A program made the position numbers and the translations under genes. From DATKSG01 sp035531775 (GTDB taxonomy: Bacteria; Actinomycetota; Acidimicrobiia; Acidimicrobiales; UBA8190): 28,734 nt of DNA. The DNA lies in the NCBI GenBank assembly GCA_035531775.1, contig DATKSG010000015.1:1-28734 (forward strand). Direction: 5' to 3'. The notes below the pieces were generated by a model. The model was not told the DNA's origin, did no database searches, and saw nothing but the letters and a program-made list of their open reading frames with translations. Shown here one piece after another: positions 8,585 through 17,297 of the stretch (its first letter is position 1; the number at the start of each line of letters is the position of its first letter).

Positions 8585-10264
8585 TCAGACCACGGGGTCC
8601 TCGGCCCAACGGCCGAAGACCGATGCCAGAGAGTCGACCATCTCGCCCACCGTGGCGTACGCCCGCACCGCGTCGAGGATGGGCGCCATGACGTTGCGGG
8701 TGGGGTCCGAAGCGGCCGCCGCCACGGCGACCAAGGCGTCATCCACGTCGCCTTGCGAGCGCGACTGGCGTACGGCGGCCAGGCGCTTGCGTTGCGCCTC
8801 GTCCACCTCGGGCCCGATCAGCAGCGTGGGCGGCGCCGGATCCTCGTTGCCCTCGGTGAAGGCGTTCACCCCCACCACCAGCCGACGGCCGCTCGACACC
8901 TTGCGTTGGAACTGGTACGAGGCGTCGGCGATCTCGCTTTGGAACCAATTGGCCTCGATGGCGGTGATGACACCTTGGAGGATCGAGCCCTCACCCCATT
9001 CGTCGAGACGGGCGAATACCTCTTCGGCCTGGCGCTCGACCTCGTCGGTGAGCGATTCGACGAACCACGACCCACCCAGGGGGTCGGCCACATTGACCAC
9101 CCCGACCTCGTGGGCCAGAACTTGCTGAGTGCGAAGGGCTATGCGAGCCGCCTTGTCGGTGGGCAGCGCCAGGACTTCGTCCATGGAGTTGGTGTGCAGG
9201 CTCTGGGTGCCACCGAGCACACCGGCCAGGGCCTCGATAGCCGTGCGCACGATGTTGACCTCGGGCTGCTGGGCGGTCAGCGAGGCTCCGGCAGTCTGCG
9301 TGTGGAAGCGAAGCTGCACCGAACGCTGTGCCTTGGCCCCGTAGCGCCCCGTCATCCACCGAGCCCAGATCCGGCGGGCAGCGCGGTACTTGGCTATCTC
9401 CTCGAAGAAGTCGAGGTGGGCGTTGAAGAAGAAGCTCAAGCGGGGGGCGAACTCGTCGACGTCGAGGCCCGAGGCCACGGCCGCCTCCACGTAGGCGAAG
9501 CCGTTGGCCAACGTGAAGGCCAGCTCCTGAACGGCGGTGGAGCCTGCTTCGCGGATGTGGTAGCCCGACACCGATACCGGGTGGAACCGCGGCATCTCCG
9601 CCGCGCAGAAGCGGATCGTGTCAACCACTACTCGCAGCGAGGCGCGCGGGGGGAAGATGTACTCCTTCTGGGCCTGGTACTCCTTCAAGATGTCGTTCTG
9701 CAACGTGCCGCCCAGGGCGGAGCGAGCCACCCCGGCCTTCTCGGCGGCGGCGACGTACATGCCCAGAAGGATGGCGGCCGGCGAATTGATGGTCATCGAG
9801 GTGGTGGTACGCGACAGGTCGATCCCGGCGAACAGGTCGTCCACGTCGGCCAGCGTGTCGACCGCCACCCCGCAGCGACCGACCTCTCCCTCGGCGTGGG
9901 GATCGTCGGAGTCACGCCCCATTAAGGTGGGGAGGTCGAAGGCCACCGACAAGCCGTCGCCGCCGGCGCGCAGCAACTCGCGGAAGCGGACGTTGGTGTC
10001 CTCGGCGGTGCCGAACCCGGCGAACATCCGCATGGTCCACAGCTTCGAGCGGTACATCGAGGCGTAAGGCCCTCGAGTGTAAGGGGGCCGGCCGGGCCAG
10101 CCCAGCTCCTGTGCCGTGCCGGGCCAGTCCTCGGGGCCGTAGACGGGGGCCAGGGGGATGCCCGACATGGTCTCGAAGTCGCTGTCACGCCGCGCCGAGG
10201 CCTCGAACGCCTCCTGCCAGCGCCGGCGACCTTCGTCGGCAGGCTCCTGCGGGGTGCGGTCCAT
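8585..10264 (-). CDS. Adenosylcobalamin-dependent acyl-CoA mutase large subunit, isobutyryl-CoA mutase-like
   Basis: TIM-barrel catalytic subunit of a B12-dependent carbon-skeleton mutase. 559 residues with no C-terminal cobalamin-binding domain, so a separate small subunit is needed and is not in the window. Motifs: YTRGPYASMY (62-71), LWTMRMFAGFGTAED (75-89), GLSVAFDLPT (104-113), GTLQNDILKEY (186-196), SVSGYHIREAG (231-241, His236) and GGTQSLHTNSMDE. Against Propionibacterium methylmalonyl-CoA mutase (offset 8), Tyr89 is Phe81 and Arg207 is Gln199, the pair found in isobutyryl-CoA mutase IcmA (Phe80/Gln198). The Asp that marks 2-hydroxyisobutyryl-CoA mutase is Ala108. A default annotation would be methylmalonyl-CoA mutase. 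The ATG start has a poorly spaced ribosome binding site. Confidence 0.88.
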   Translation of the reverse strand: MDRTPQEPADEGRRRWQEAFEASARRDSDFETMSGIPLAPVYGPEDWPGTAQELGWPGRPPYTRGPYASMYRSKLWTMRMFAGFGTAEDTNVRFRELLRAGGDGLSVAFDLPTLMGRDSDDPHAEGEVGRCGVAVDTLADVDDLFAGIDLSRTTTSMTINSPAAILLGMYVAAAEKAGVARSALGGTLQNDILKEYQAQKEYIFPPRASLRVVVDTIRFCAAEMPRFHPVSVSGYHIREAGSTAVQELAFTLANGFAYVEAAVASGLDVDEFAPRLSFFFNAHLDFFEEIAKYRAARRIWARWMTGRYGAKAQRSVQLRFHTQTAGASLTAQQPEVNIVRTAIEALAGVLGGTQSLHTNSMDEVLALPTDKAARIALRTQQVLAHEVGVVNVADPLGGSWFVESLTDEVERQAEEVFARLDEWGEGSILQGVITAIEANWFQSEIADASYQFQRKVSSGRRLVVGVNAFTEGNEDPAPPTLLIGPEVDEAQRKRLAAVRQSRSQGDVDDALVAVAAAASDPTRNVMAPILDAVRAYATVGEMVDSLASVFGRWAEDPVV

Positions 10265-10331
10265 TCCCCCAGCCTACGACGGACCCGCCGTGGTGGACGA
10301 CGCCGAGCCTCCATCGCGTTATGGTCGGAGC
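10265..10331. promoter_or_regulatory. Divergent promoter region, mutase / glpX
   Basis: These 67 bases are all that separates the mutase operon (minus) from glpX (plus), so two promoters must share them or extend into the genes. A CGGAG ribosome binding site lies just before the glpX ATG. The gap is too short for a cobalamin riboswitch. Confidence 0.45.
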
Positions 10332-11327
10332 ATGGCGCCCAACCGGCAGGCACCTGACCGCAACCTGGCCATGGAACTGGTCCGGGTCACCGAGGCGGCG
10401 GCCATGGCCGCCGGACGGTGGATGGGCCGAGGAGACAAGGAGGGAGCCGACGCCGCCGCCGTGGAGGCCATGCGGATCGTGCTCCATTCGGTGTCGATGG
10501 ACGGCGTCGTGGTAATCGGCGAGGGAGAGAAGGACCACGCTCCCATGCTCTACAACGGCGAGCGCATCGGCGATGGCTCGCCACCCATGACCGACATCGC
10601 CGTGGACCCCATCGACGGGACCACCCTGGCGTCGCTGGGGCGAGGGGGGGCCTTGGCCGTCATCGCCGTCTCCGAACGGGGCGCCATGTTCAACCCCGGT
10701 CCGTGTGTCTACATGGAGAAGGTGGCGGTCGGGCCCAAGGCCAGGGGAGCTATCGACATCCGCCGGTCGGCCACCGAGAACATCGAAGCGGTGGCCAAGG
10801 CCCTGGGCAAGTCGGTGCGGGACGTCACGGCGGTGATCCTCGACCGGGAGCGGCACCAGGCCCTGATCGACGAGGTCCGCAGCAGCGGGGCGCGGATCAG
10901 GCTGATAACCGACGGCGACGTGGCCGGGGCCATCTCGACGTCGTGGCCCGAGTCAGGGGTGGACATCCTGATCGGCACCGGTGGGACGCCCGAAGGGGTG
11001 CTGGCCGCGGCCGCCCTCAAGTCGATGGGCGGGGAGATGCTCGGCAGGCTCTGGCCACGCAATCCCGAGGAACGGGCTGCCGCTGTGGAGGCCGGCTACG
11101 ACCTTGACGCCGTGCTCACCACCGACGACTTGGTCCGGGGTGACAACTGCTTCTTCGCCGCCACCGGCATCACCGACGGCGAATTGCTCCAAGGCGTGCG
11201 CTACCACGACTTCGGCGCAACCACCCAGTCGCTGGTCATGCGGTCGCGCTCGGGGACGGTGCGCTTCGTGAGCGCTCGCCACCCGCTCGACAAGCTGCGG
11301 GAGTTCAGCCAGATCGAATTCGGCTGA
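10332..11327 (+). CDS. glpX: Class II fructose-1,6-bisphosphatase
   Basis: Gluconeogenic phosphatase hydrolysing fructose-1,6-bisP to fructose-6-P; the only FBPase type in many actinobacteria. 331 residues from the ATG at 10332 with GGAG upstream. Lithium-sensitive phosphatase fold with metal and catalytic residues visible: Asp35 (GRGDKE), Glu64/Glu66 (GEGEKD), Asp92 and Asp95 (DPIDGTT, 92-98) and Glu221 (GTGGTPEG). The frame is open upstream into the mutase gene, but that extension has no family similarity. It is single, divergent from the mutase run and convergent with the CBS-domain gene. With PFK at 2185-3234 it forms the opposing enzyme pair of the same metabolic node, and the product could also act on sedoheptulose-1,7-bisP. 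Confidence 0.95.
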   Translation: MAPNRQAPDRNLAMELVRVTEAAAMAAGRWMGRGDKEGADAAAVEAMRIVLHSVSMDGVVVIGEGEKDHAPMLYNGERIGDGSPPMTDIAVDPIDGTTLASLGRGGALAVIAVSERGAMFNPGPCVYMEKVAVGPKARGAIDIRRSATENIEAVAKALGKSVRDVTAVILDRERHQALIDEVRSSGARIRLITDGDVAGAISTSWPESGVDILIGTGGTPEGVLAAAALKSMGGEMLGRLWPRNPEERAAAVEAGYDLDAVLTTDDLVRGDNCFFAATGITDGELLQGVRYHDFGATTQSLVMRSRSGTVRFVSARHPLDKLREFSQIEFG

Positions 11328-11328
11328 C

Positions 11329-11348
11329 CCCGGCTACGTCGAGCCGGG
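11329..11348 (+). terminator. Candidate terminator hairpin after glpX
   Basis: Perfect 7-bp stem CCCGGCT/AGCCGGG with a 6-base loop, beginning one base after the glpX stop and lying in the convergent gap with the CBS gene. No T-tract follows, so termination is inferred from position and stem strength only. Confidence 0.45.
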
Positions 11349-11373
11349 TACGGACCTCGCCGGGCCAGTGGAT

Positions 11374-11805
11374 TCAACGCCCGTGGATGTACTCCACCAG
11401 TTCCTGGCGGTCCTTTTCGAGCTCCCCAATCCGGCTCTTCACCACGTCGCCGATACTGACGATGCCGCAGAGCTCACCGCCGCGCACAACCGGGACGTGG
11501 CGCACCCGGTAGTTGGTCATGGTGGTCATGAGCGATTCGATGTCGTCCTCGGGGGTACAGGTGACCACCGTCGCCGTCATGATCGTGTGCACCGCCTCAT
11601 CGAGCACGGCAGCCTGGCGGGCGCTCAAGCCGCGCACCACGTCGCGTTCGGAGACGATGCCCTCGATATGGACCCCGTCTGAGGAGACCACGATGGCTCC
11701 GATCCCGTGGCGACCGAGCTCGGCCACTGCTTCGGCCACCGTGGCGTCGCCGGAGATGGTGACCACCGCCGTACCCTTCTGTTCCAGCAGCGATGAGATG
11801 TGCAC
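11374..11805 (-). CDS. CBS-domain pair protein
   Basis: 143 residues made almost entirely of two CBS modules, which typically bind adenine nucleotides or SAM and act as regulatory sensors. The first module spans about residues 15-70 (DATVAEAVAELGRHGIGAIVV, then GIVSERDVVRGL), the second about 75-130 (MTATVVTCTPEDDIESLMTTM in part, then HVPVVRGGELCGIVSIGDVV). A short charged helix ends the protein. The GTG at 11805 is chosen because GGGAGG sits six bases upstream; an ATG at 11829 lies before that site. No catalytic domain is attached. It follows the epoxide-hydrolase-like gene by 40 bases. Target unknown. Confidence 0.85.
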   Translation of the reverse strand: MHISSLLEQKGTAVVTISGDATVAEAVAELGRHGIGAIVVSSDGVHIEGIVSERDVVRGLSARQAAVLDEAVHTIMTATVVTCTPEDDIESLMTTMTNYRVRHVPVVRGGELCGIVSIGDVVKSRIGELEKDRQELVEYIHGR

Positions 11806-11811
11806 CGTCAA

Positions 11812-11817
11812 CCTCCC
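11812..11817 (-). promoter_or_regulatory. Ribosome binding site deciding the CBS-gene start
   Basis: Minus-strand GGGAGG six bases before the GTG at 11805. It favours this GTG over the ATG at 11829. Confidence 0.75.
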
Positions 11818-11845
11818 TGGTGAATCCAACGATCGGCGGGGCTGG

Positions 11846-12232
11846 TCACGCCTCGCCCTTGAACATCCTGGTCACCTGGGCCAGGTCGAAATAGTCGCGC
11901 CACGCGCAGATGCGGCCGTCTCGGATCTCGAACGTCCCCATGACCGGCAGAGGCGCCACCACCGATCCGACCGTGAAGGTGTCGATGCGCTCGGTGAGAA
12001 CGACATTGCCGCGCATGGCCACATGTGTGTTCTCGATCTCGAGCTTGTCGCACATCTGGAAGAAGCCGGCCAGGAAGCCCACGGCGGCGTCGATCCCGAC
12101 GGCGGGGTCCATGGGGATGTTGTGGTACACCACGTCCTCGGTGAAGAAGGGGCGCAGGGCCTCGGCGTCGTGTTGGCCCACGGCGTCACAAAAGGCCCGG
12201 ACGAGCTGCTCGGCGTCCTCAGGATCTCCCAT
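11846..12232 (-). CDS. NTF2-fold protein of the limonene-1,2-epoxide hydrolase family
   Basis: 128 residues from the ATG at 12232. Limonene-epoxide hydrolases open epoxides with an Arg-Asp-Asp triad and a water held by Tyr and Asn. In this numbering Tyr36 and Asn38 (YHNIPM), Arg82 and Asp84 (ERID), and Trp111 and Asp113 (AWRDYFD) match, with near-identical spacing, the Rhodococcus enzyme's Tyr53, Asn55, Arg99, Asp101, Trp130 and Asp132. It is therefore likely a real epoxide hydrolase and not a catalytically empty SnoaL-like protein. The substrate is unknown; sterol or terpenoid epoxides are possible by analogy with mycobacterial homologues. It sits between the PhzF remnant and the CBS gene. 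Confidence 0.8.
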   Translation of the reverse strand: MGDPEDAEQLVRAFCDAVGQHDAEALRPFFTEDVVYHNIPMDPAVGIDAAVGFLAGFFQMCDKLEIENTHVAMRGNVVLTERIDTFTVGSVVAPLPVMGTFEIRDGRICAWRDYFDLAQVTRMFKGEA

Positions 12233-12238
12233 GACCAA

Positions 12239-12244
12239 CCTCCC
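12239..12244 (-). promoter_or_regulatory. Ribosome binding site deciding the epoxide-hydrolase-like start
   Basis: Minus-strand GGGAGG six bases before the ATG at 12232. A TTG at 12238 directly abuts the site and is rejected as the start for that reason. Confidence 0.75.
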
Positions 12245-12267
12245 GGCACTGCTCCGACAACGTCACG

Positions 12268-12742
12268 CTAGACCACGAATCTGACCCTCGACACGGTGAC
12301 GGCCCGGCCGCCGAGCACAACCCGCTCGCCCCGGCGTTCCATGTACACGGGGGCCCCCTAGGAGACGCCTGCTCCCCCACCAGTCGATCGACTCGACGGG
12401 CTGGGCCGGGAAGTCCATGGTGATCAGCCCGTCGTACCCCGCGATACACGTGAGCAGCCCGCTTCGGGCATGGAAGGCGGCTCGGCCCCCGAGGACGTGG
12501 GCGGTGGCCAACGTGGCGTGCCCGCACAGGTCGACCTCCACGGTCGGGGTGAACCACCGCAGGTCGAAGTGGCCGTCTTCCCGGACATCGCAGAAGGCGG
12601 TCTCCGACAGGGCCATCTCGCCGGCGACAGGCTGCATGTAGCCCACGTCGGGGAAGCGGTCCACCACAGCTACGGCGGCCGGGTTGCCGGCGAAGGCGCG
12701 GTCGGTGAAGGCGTCGACTACGGCCAGCTCCAAACCCGACAT
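12268..12742 (-). pseudogene. PhzF-family isomerase remnant, internally deleted and frameshifted
   Basis: The first 120 or so residues are a good PhzF N-terminal domain: VDAFTDRAFAGNPAAV (9-24), ALSETAF with the catalytic Glu47, and CGHATLATAHVL (73-84). After about 12385 the frame loses similarity and ends at 12263 in an Arg-rich tail. A second frame over 12268-12360 reads GAPVYMERRGERVVLGGRAV and then a short tail to a TAG, which looks like the family's normal C-terminal end. PhzF proteins are about 260-300 residues, so roughly 100 central residues, most of the second lobe, appear missing at a junction near 12350-12385. It is most likely a decaying gene behind the atp operon. A sequencing error alone would not explain the missing middle. 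Confidence 0.75.
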
Positions 12743-12794
12743 CGGGTCGATCGTAGGTCCTCTGGCCGAATGCAGCGGACGGCCCGCAGGCTGA

Positions 12795-12808
12795 CCTGAG
12801 GGCTCAGG
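12795..12808 (-). terminator. Candidate hairpin at the end of the atp operon
   Basis: Inverted repeat CCTGAG-gg-CTCAGG spans the atpC stop codon. The stem is short and has no T-tract, so its role as a terminator is weak. Confidence 0.3.
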
Positions 12809-13256
12809 CCGACACGGAGGTAGAGCTGGCGGCGCCGGCCACGACCAGGCGCACCTCGGCCCGGCGGCGGGCCTCCTCGGCCTCCACTACGGCCCGCTCA
12901 GCGGCGCCGGTAGGCTCCTCGCTGCGGGGCCCCAGTTCGGCCAGGGCCTGGTCGGCCGCTTCCAGGGCGCGGCGGGCGCGTTCGACGTCGATGTCGCCGG
13001 CCAACTCGGCGATGGGCGACAGGACCACCACGTGCTCGCCGTCCACCTGCACGAATCCACCGTGCACGGCGGCGCGGGTCTCGGTGCCGTCCTCGGCTTG
13101 GAAGCGCACCAGCCCGGGGACGAGCGCACCCACCAGCGGGGTGTGGCCAGAAAGGAAGGTTGCCTCCCCCACCTCGGTGCGCACCATGACAGCCTGCACC
13201 TCGAGTTCCAGGACTATGCGCTCGGGGGTGACCAGGCTGGCCGCCAGGAGGGGCAC
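12804..13256 (-). CDS. atpC: F1Fo ATP synthase epsilon subunit
   Basis: Central-stalk subunit that couples rotation and inhibits ATP hydrolysis. 150 residues: an N-terminal beta-sandwich (about 1-85; SLVTPERIVLELEVQAVMV, GEATFLSGHTPLVGAL, GGFVQVDGEHVVVLS) and a C-terminal helical hairpin (about 88-140) rich in Ala, Glu and Arg (VERARRALEAADQALAEL). The helical part carries an extra loop (RSEEPTGAA) between the two helices, and the protein ends in a Ser/Ala tail. The GTG start at 13256 follows the atpD stop by two bases, so translation is probably coupled. It is the last gene of the ATP synthase operon. Confidence 0.93.
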   Translation of the reverse strand: MPLLAASLVTPERIVLELEVQAVMVRTEVGEATFLSGHTPLVGALVPGLVRFQAEDGTETRAAVHGGFVQVDGEHVVVLSPIAELAGDIDVERARRALEAADQALAELGPRSEEPTGAAERAVVEAEEARRRAEVRLVVAGAASSTSVSA

Positions 13257-13258
13257 GG

Positions 13259-14716
<1,458 letters not shown>

Positions 14717-14747
14717 GCGCCGTGCGCTCCTCGTGTGGTCGCTTGCG

Positions 14748-14772
14748 TACCTGGGTGTCGATATACCTGGGT
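14748..14772. repeat. Direct repeat TACCTGGGT in the atpG-atpD gap
   Basis: TACCTGGGT occurs at 14748-14756 and again at 14764-14772, 16 bases apart, in the 103-base non-coding gap between atpG and atpD. It could be chance or a regulatory or processing element. Nothing else recognisable lies in this gap. Confidence 0.5.
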
Positions 14773-14819
14773 TCGGATGGTGCTCAAGCTGTTGCTCATG
14801 GTGGTGCGGGTGGTCGGCC

Positions 14820-15770
14820 TCACCGTGACTTGGCCGCCTGTCGGAGAGCCTCGGCCCCGCCGACGATCTCCATGATCTCGGTGGTGATGGCGTCCTGGCG
14901 GGCCCGGTTCATGATGCGAGACAGGGTCTTAACCAGTTCCTCGGCGTTGTCGGTGGCGGCGGCCATGGCCCGCTGGCGCGCCGTGTGCTCACTGGCCGCC
15001 GCTTCGAGAAGGGCGCCGAACACAGCCGCCTCCACATAGCGAGGGATGAGGTCGGCCAGCAGCTCCGATGCCTCGGGCTCGAACTCGGTGTAGCCGGCGC
15101 GCGACGGCTCCTCGCCTTCGGTGCCGCCATCGGCCCCGTGGCCGCCCGTCGGGCCGGCCGGCTCGGACGGGCCTTCCCCGGGCTCGGGCAGTGGGAGGAG
15201 CTGGCGAGTCTCGACCACCTGGCTCCCGGCTGACAGGAACCTGGTGGAGACAATGAGGACTTGGTCGATCTCCTCGGACAGAAAGGGCAGCGACAACGCC
15301 GGGGCGACGCGCCTGGCGTCGGCGAAGGTGGGCCGATCGGAGAACCCGAGGAAGAACTCGGCCACCTCTAAGCCGCGGAACCGGAGGAAGCTGGGGCCCT
15401 TCTTTCCAACCGTGACCAGCCGGTACTCGACGCCCTCGGTCCGGCCTGCGCGCACGATGCGCTCGGTGGCCCGCAGGACATTGGCGTTGTACCCACCGGC
15501 TAAGCCGCGGTCGGCCACCAGAGCCAGCACCATGACGCGCGCAGGGGCTTCGGGCACCCCGAGCAGCCGGCCGGCGTTGTCACCGGCCTCGGCAGCCGCC
15601 TCGGCCAGGACCCGGGCGACGGCTCGCTGATAGGGGGCGGCAGCGGCGATGCGACCCTGGGCCCGCACGATCTGCGAGGCGGCGATCAGCTCCATGGCGC
15701 GCGTGATCTTCTGCGTCGCCTGGACGCTCTTGATCCGCCGCCGGAGGACGCGTTCTTGACCGCCGGCCAT
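14820..15770 (-). CDS. atpG: F1Fo ATP synthase gamma subunit
   Basis: Rotor shaft subunit. 316 residues, longer than the usual 285-300. The N-terminal helix (RRRIKSVQATQKITRAMELIA, about 10-30) and the C-terminal helix (SRIMNRARQDAITTEIMEIVGGAEAL in part, 284-309) form the coiled coil; the Rossmann-like middle includes LVADRGLAGGYN (84-95). A Gly/Glu/Pro-rich low-complexity insertion of about 30 residues (195-226) sits before the C-terminal helix and accounts for the extra length. It starts three bases after the atpA stop. Confidence 0.97.
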   Translation of the reverse strand: MAGGQERVLRRRIKSVQATQKITRAMELIAASQIVRAQGRIAAAAPYQRAVARVLAEAAAEAGDNAGRLLGVPEAPARVMVLALVADRGLAGGYNANVLRATERIVRAGRTEGVEYRLVTVGKKGPSFLRFRGLEVAEFFLGFSDRPTFADARRVAPALSLPFLSEEIDQVLIVSTRFLSAGSQVVETRQLLPLPEPGEGPSEPAGPTGGHGADGGTEGEEPSRAGYTEFEPEASELLADLIPRYVEAAVFGALLEAAASEHTARQRAMAAATDNAEELVKTLSRIMNRARQDAITTEIMEIVGGAEALRQAAKSR

Positions 15771-15773
15771 TGC

Positions 15774-17297
15774 TCAGTCGTCCTTGCCCGTGTCGAACCC
15801 GCTCTTGAAGGCCTGGAGCGCCTTGGTCACTTCGGCTTCCTCGGGCAGAGCGCCGGTGCTGCGTATGGTCTCCAGGATCCCGGGGTGATTGCCCCTCACG
15901 AACTGCAGCATCTCGGCCTCGAAGCGGCGGACCTCGGACACCGGCACGTCGTCCACGAATCCGTTGGAACCGGCGTAGATGACGAGCACCTGCTCCTCCA
16001 CGGGCACCGGGGCGTTCTGGCCCTGCTTGAGCAGCTCGGCCAGGCGGTACCCGCGGTCGAGCTGAGCCTGGGACACCTTGTCGAGCTCGGACCCGAAGGT
16101 GGCGAAGGCCTCGAGCTCGCGGAACTGGGCCAGGTCGATCTTCAACGTCCCGGCCACCGACCGCATGGCCTTGATCTGCGCCGCGCCACCCACCCTTGAC
16201 ACCGAGATGCCCACGTTGATGGCCGGCCGCACGCCGGCGTAGAAGAGCTCGGACTCCAGGTAGATCTGGCCATCGGTGATGGAGATGACGTTGGTCGGAA
16301 TGTAGGCCGACACGTCGCCACCTTTGGTCTCGATGATGGGTAGCGCCGTGAGCGACCCTCCACCGCGCTCGTCGTTGAGCTTGGCAGCTCGCTCGAGCAG
16401 ACGGCTGTGGAGGTAGAAGACGTCGCCCGGGTAGGCCTCGCGCCCTGGGGGTCGGCGCAGTAGAAGCGACAGCTGGCGATAAGCCTCGGCCTGCTTGGAG
16501 AGGTCGTCGTAGACGATCAGGGCGTGTTCACCGTTCTCCATCCAGTGCTGGCCCATGGCGCAGCCGGCATAGGGGGCCAGGTACTTGAACGGCGCCGGCT
16601 CCGAGGCGGGAGCCGCCACGACCACCGTGTACTCGAGGGCGCCGTGCTCGGCCAGGGTGGCCACGGTCTGGGCGATGGACGACCCCTTCTGCCCGATGGC
16701 CACGTAGATGCACTTCACGCCCTGGCCCTTCTGGTTCAGGATCGTGTCGATGGCGACGGTGGTCTTGCCGGTCTTGCGGTCCCCGATGATGAGCTCGCGC
16801 TGGCCCCGGCAGATCGGCGTCATCGCGTCGATGGCCTTGATGCCGGTCTGCATCGGCTCCTTCACGGGCTGTCGGGCCACGATGCCCGGGGCCTGGACCT
16901 CGAGGCGCCTGGTCTGGTCACCGGGCACGACCCCCTTGCCGTCAATGGGCTCACCTAGGGGGTTCACCACCCGGCCGAGCAGTCCGTCGCCCACCGGCAC
17001 GGAGAGGATCCGGCCAGTGGCTCGCACCAGCTGCTCCTCCTCGAGGTGGGCGCCGGTGCCGAGAACGACGGCGCCGATGGTGTCCTCGTCGAGGTTGAGG
17101 GCCAGGCCGAGGGTCCCGTCTTCGAACTCGAGCAGTTCGTTCACCGAGGCGCCGGGCAGACCCGACACGCGGGCGATCCCGTCTCCCACCTCGGTGATGC
17201 GGCCCACCTGCTCGGTGGACACCTCCGGGGTGTACTCGGCGACATGGCGCTGCAATGCAGCAGCGATCTCGTCGGCGTTGATGGACAGCTCTGCCAT
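15774..17297 (-). CDS. atpA: F1Fo ATP synthase alpha subunit
   Basis: Non-catalytic nucleotide-binding subunit of F1. 507 residues. Nucleotide loop GDRKTGKTT (172-180; the usual GDRQTGKT with Lys for Gln), the arginine-finger region SVSRVGGAAQ, and the normal C-terminal helical domain ending in DTGKDD. The N-terminus MAELSINADEIAAALQ is typical for actinobacteria. The ATG at 17297 shares one base with the atpH stop (TGATG) and has GGAG ten bases upstream. The open frame continues to 17984 inside atpH, but that part is shadow. Confidence 0.98.
   Translation of the reverse strand: MAELSINADEIAAALQRHVAEYTPEVSTEQVGRITEVGDGIARVSGLPGASVNELLEFEDGTLGLALNLDEDTIGAVVLGTGAHLEEEQLVRATGRILSVPVGDGLLGRVVNPLGEPIDGKGVVPGDQTRRLEVQAPGIVARQPVKEPMQTGIKAIDAMTPICRGQRELIIGDRKTGKTTVAIDTILNQKGQGVKCIYVAIGQKGSSIAQTVATLAEHGALEYTVVVAAPASEPAPFKYLAPYAGCAMGQHWMENGEHALIVYDDLSKQAEAYRQLSLLLRRPPGREAYPGDVFYLHSRLLERAAKLNDERGGGSLTALPIIETKGGDVSAYIPTNVISITDGQIYLESELFYAGVRPAINVGISVSRVGGAAQIKAMRSVAGTLKIDLAQFRELEAFATFGSELDKVSQAQLDRGYRLAELLKQGQNAPVPVEEQVLVIYAGSNGFVDDVPVSEVRRFEAEMLQFVRGNHPGILETIRSTGALPEEAEVTKALQAFKSGFDTGKDD

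Noticed and set aside
10265..10331. Cobalamin riboswitch upstream of the B12-dependent mutase
   Set aside because: Only 67 bases are available and no B12-box-like sequence was seen.
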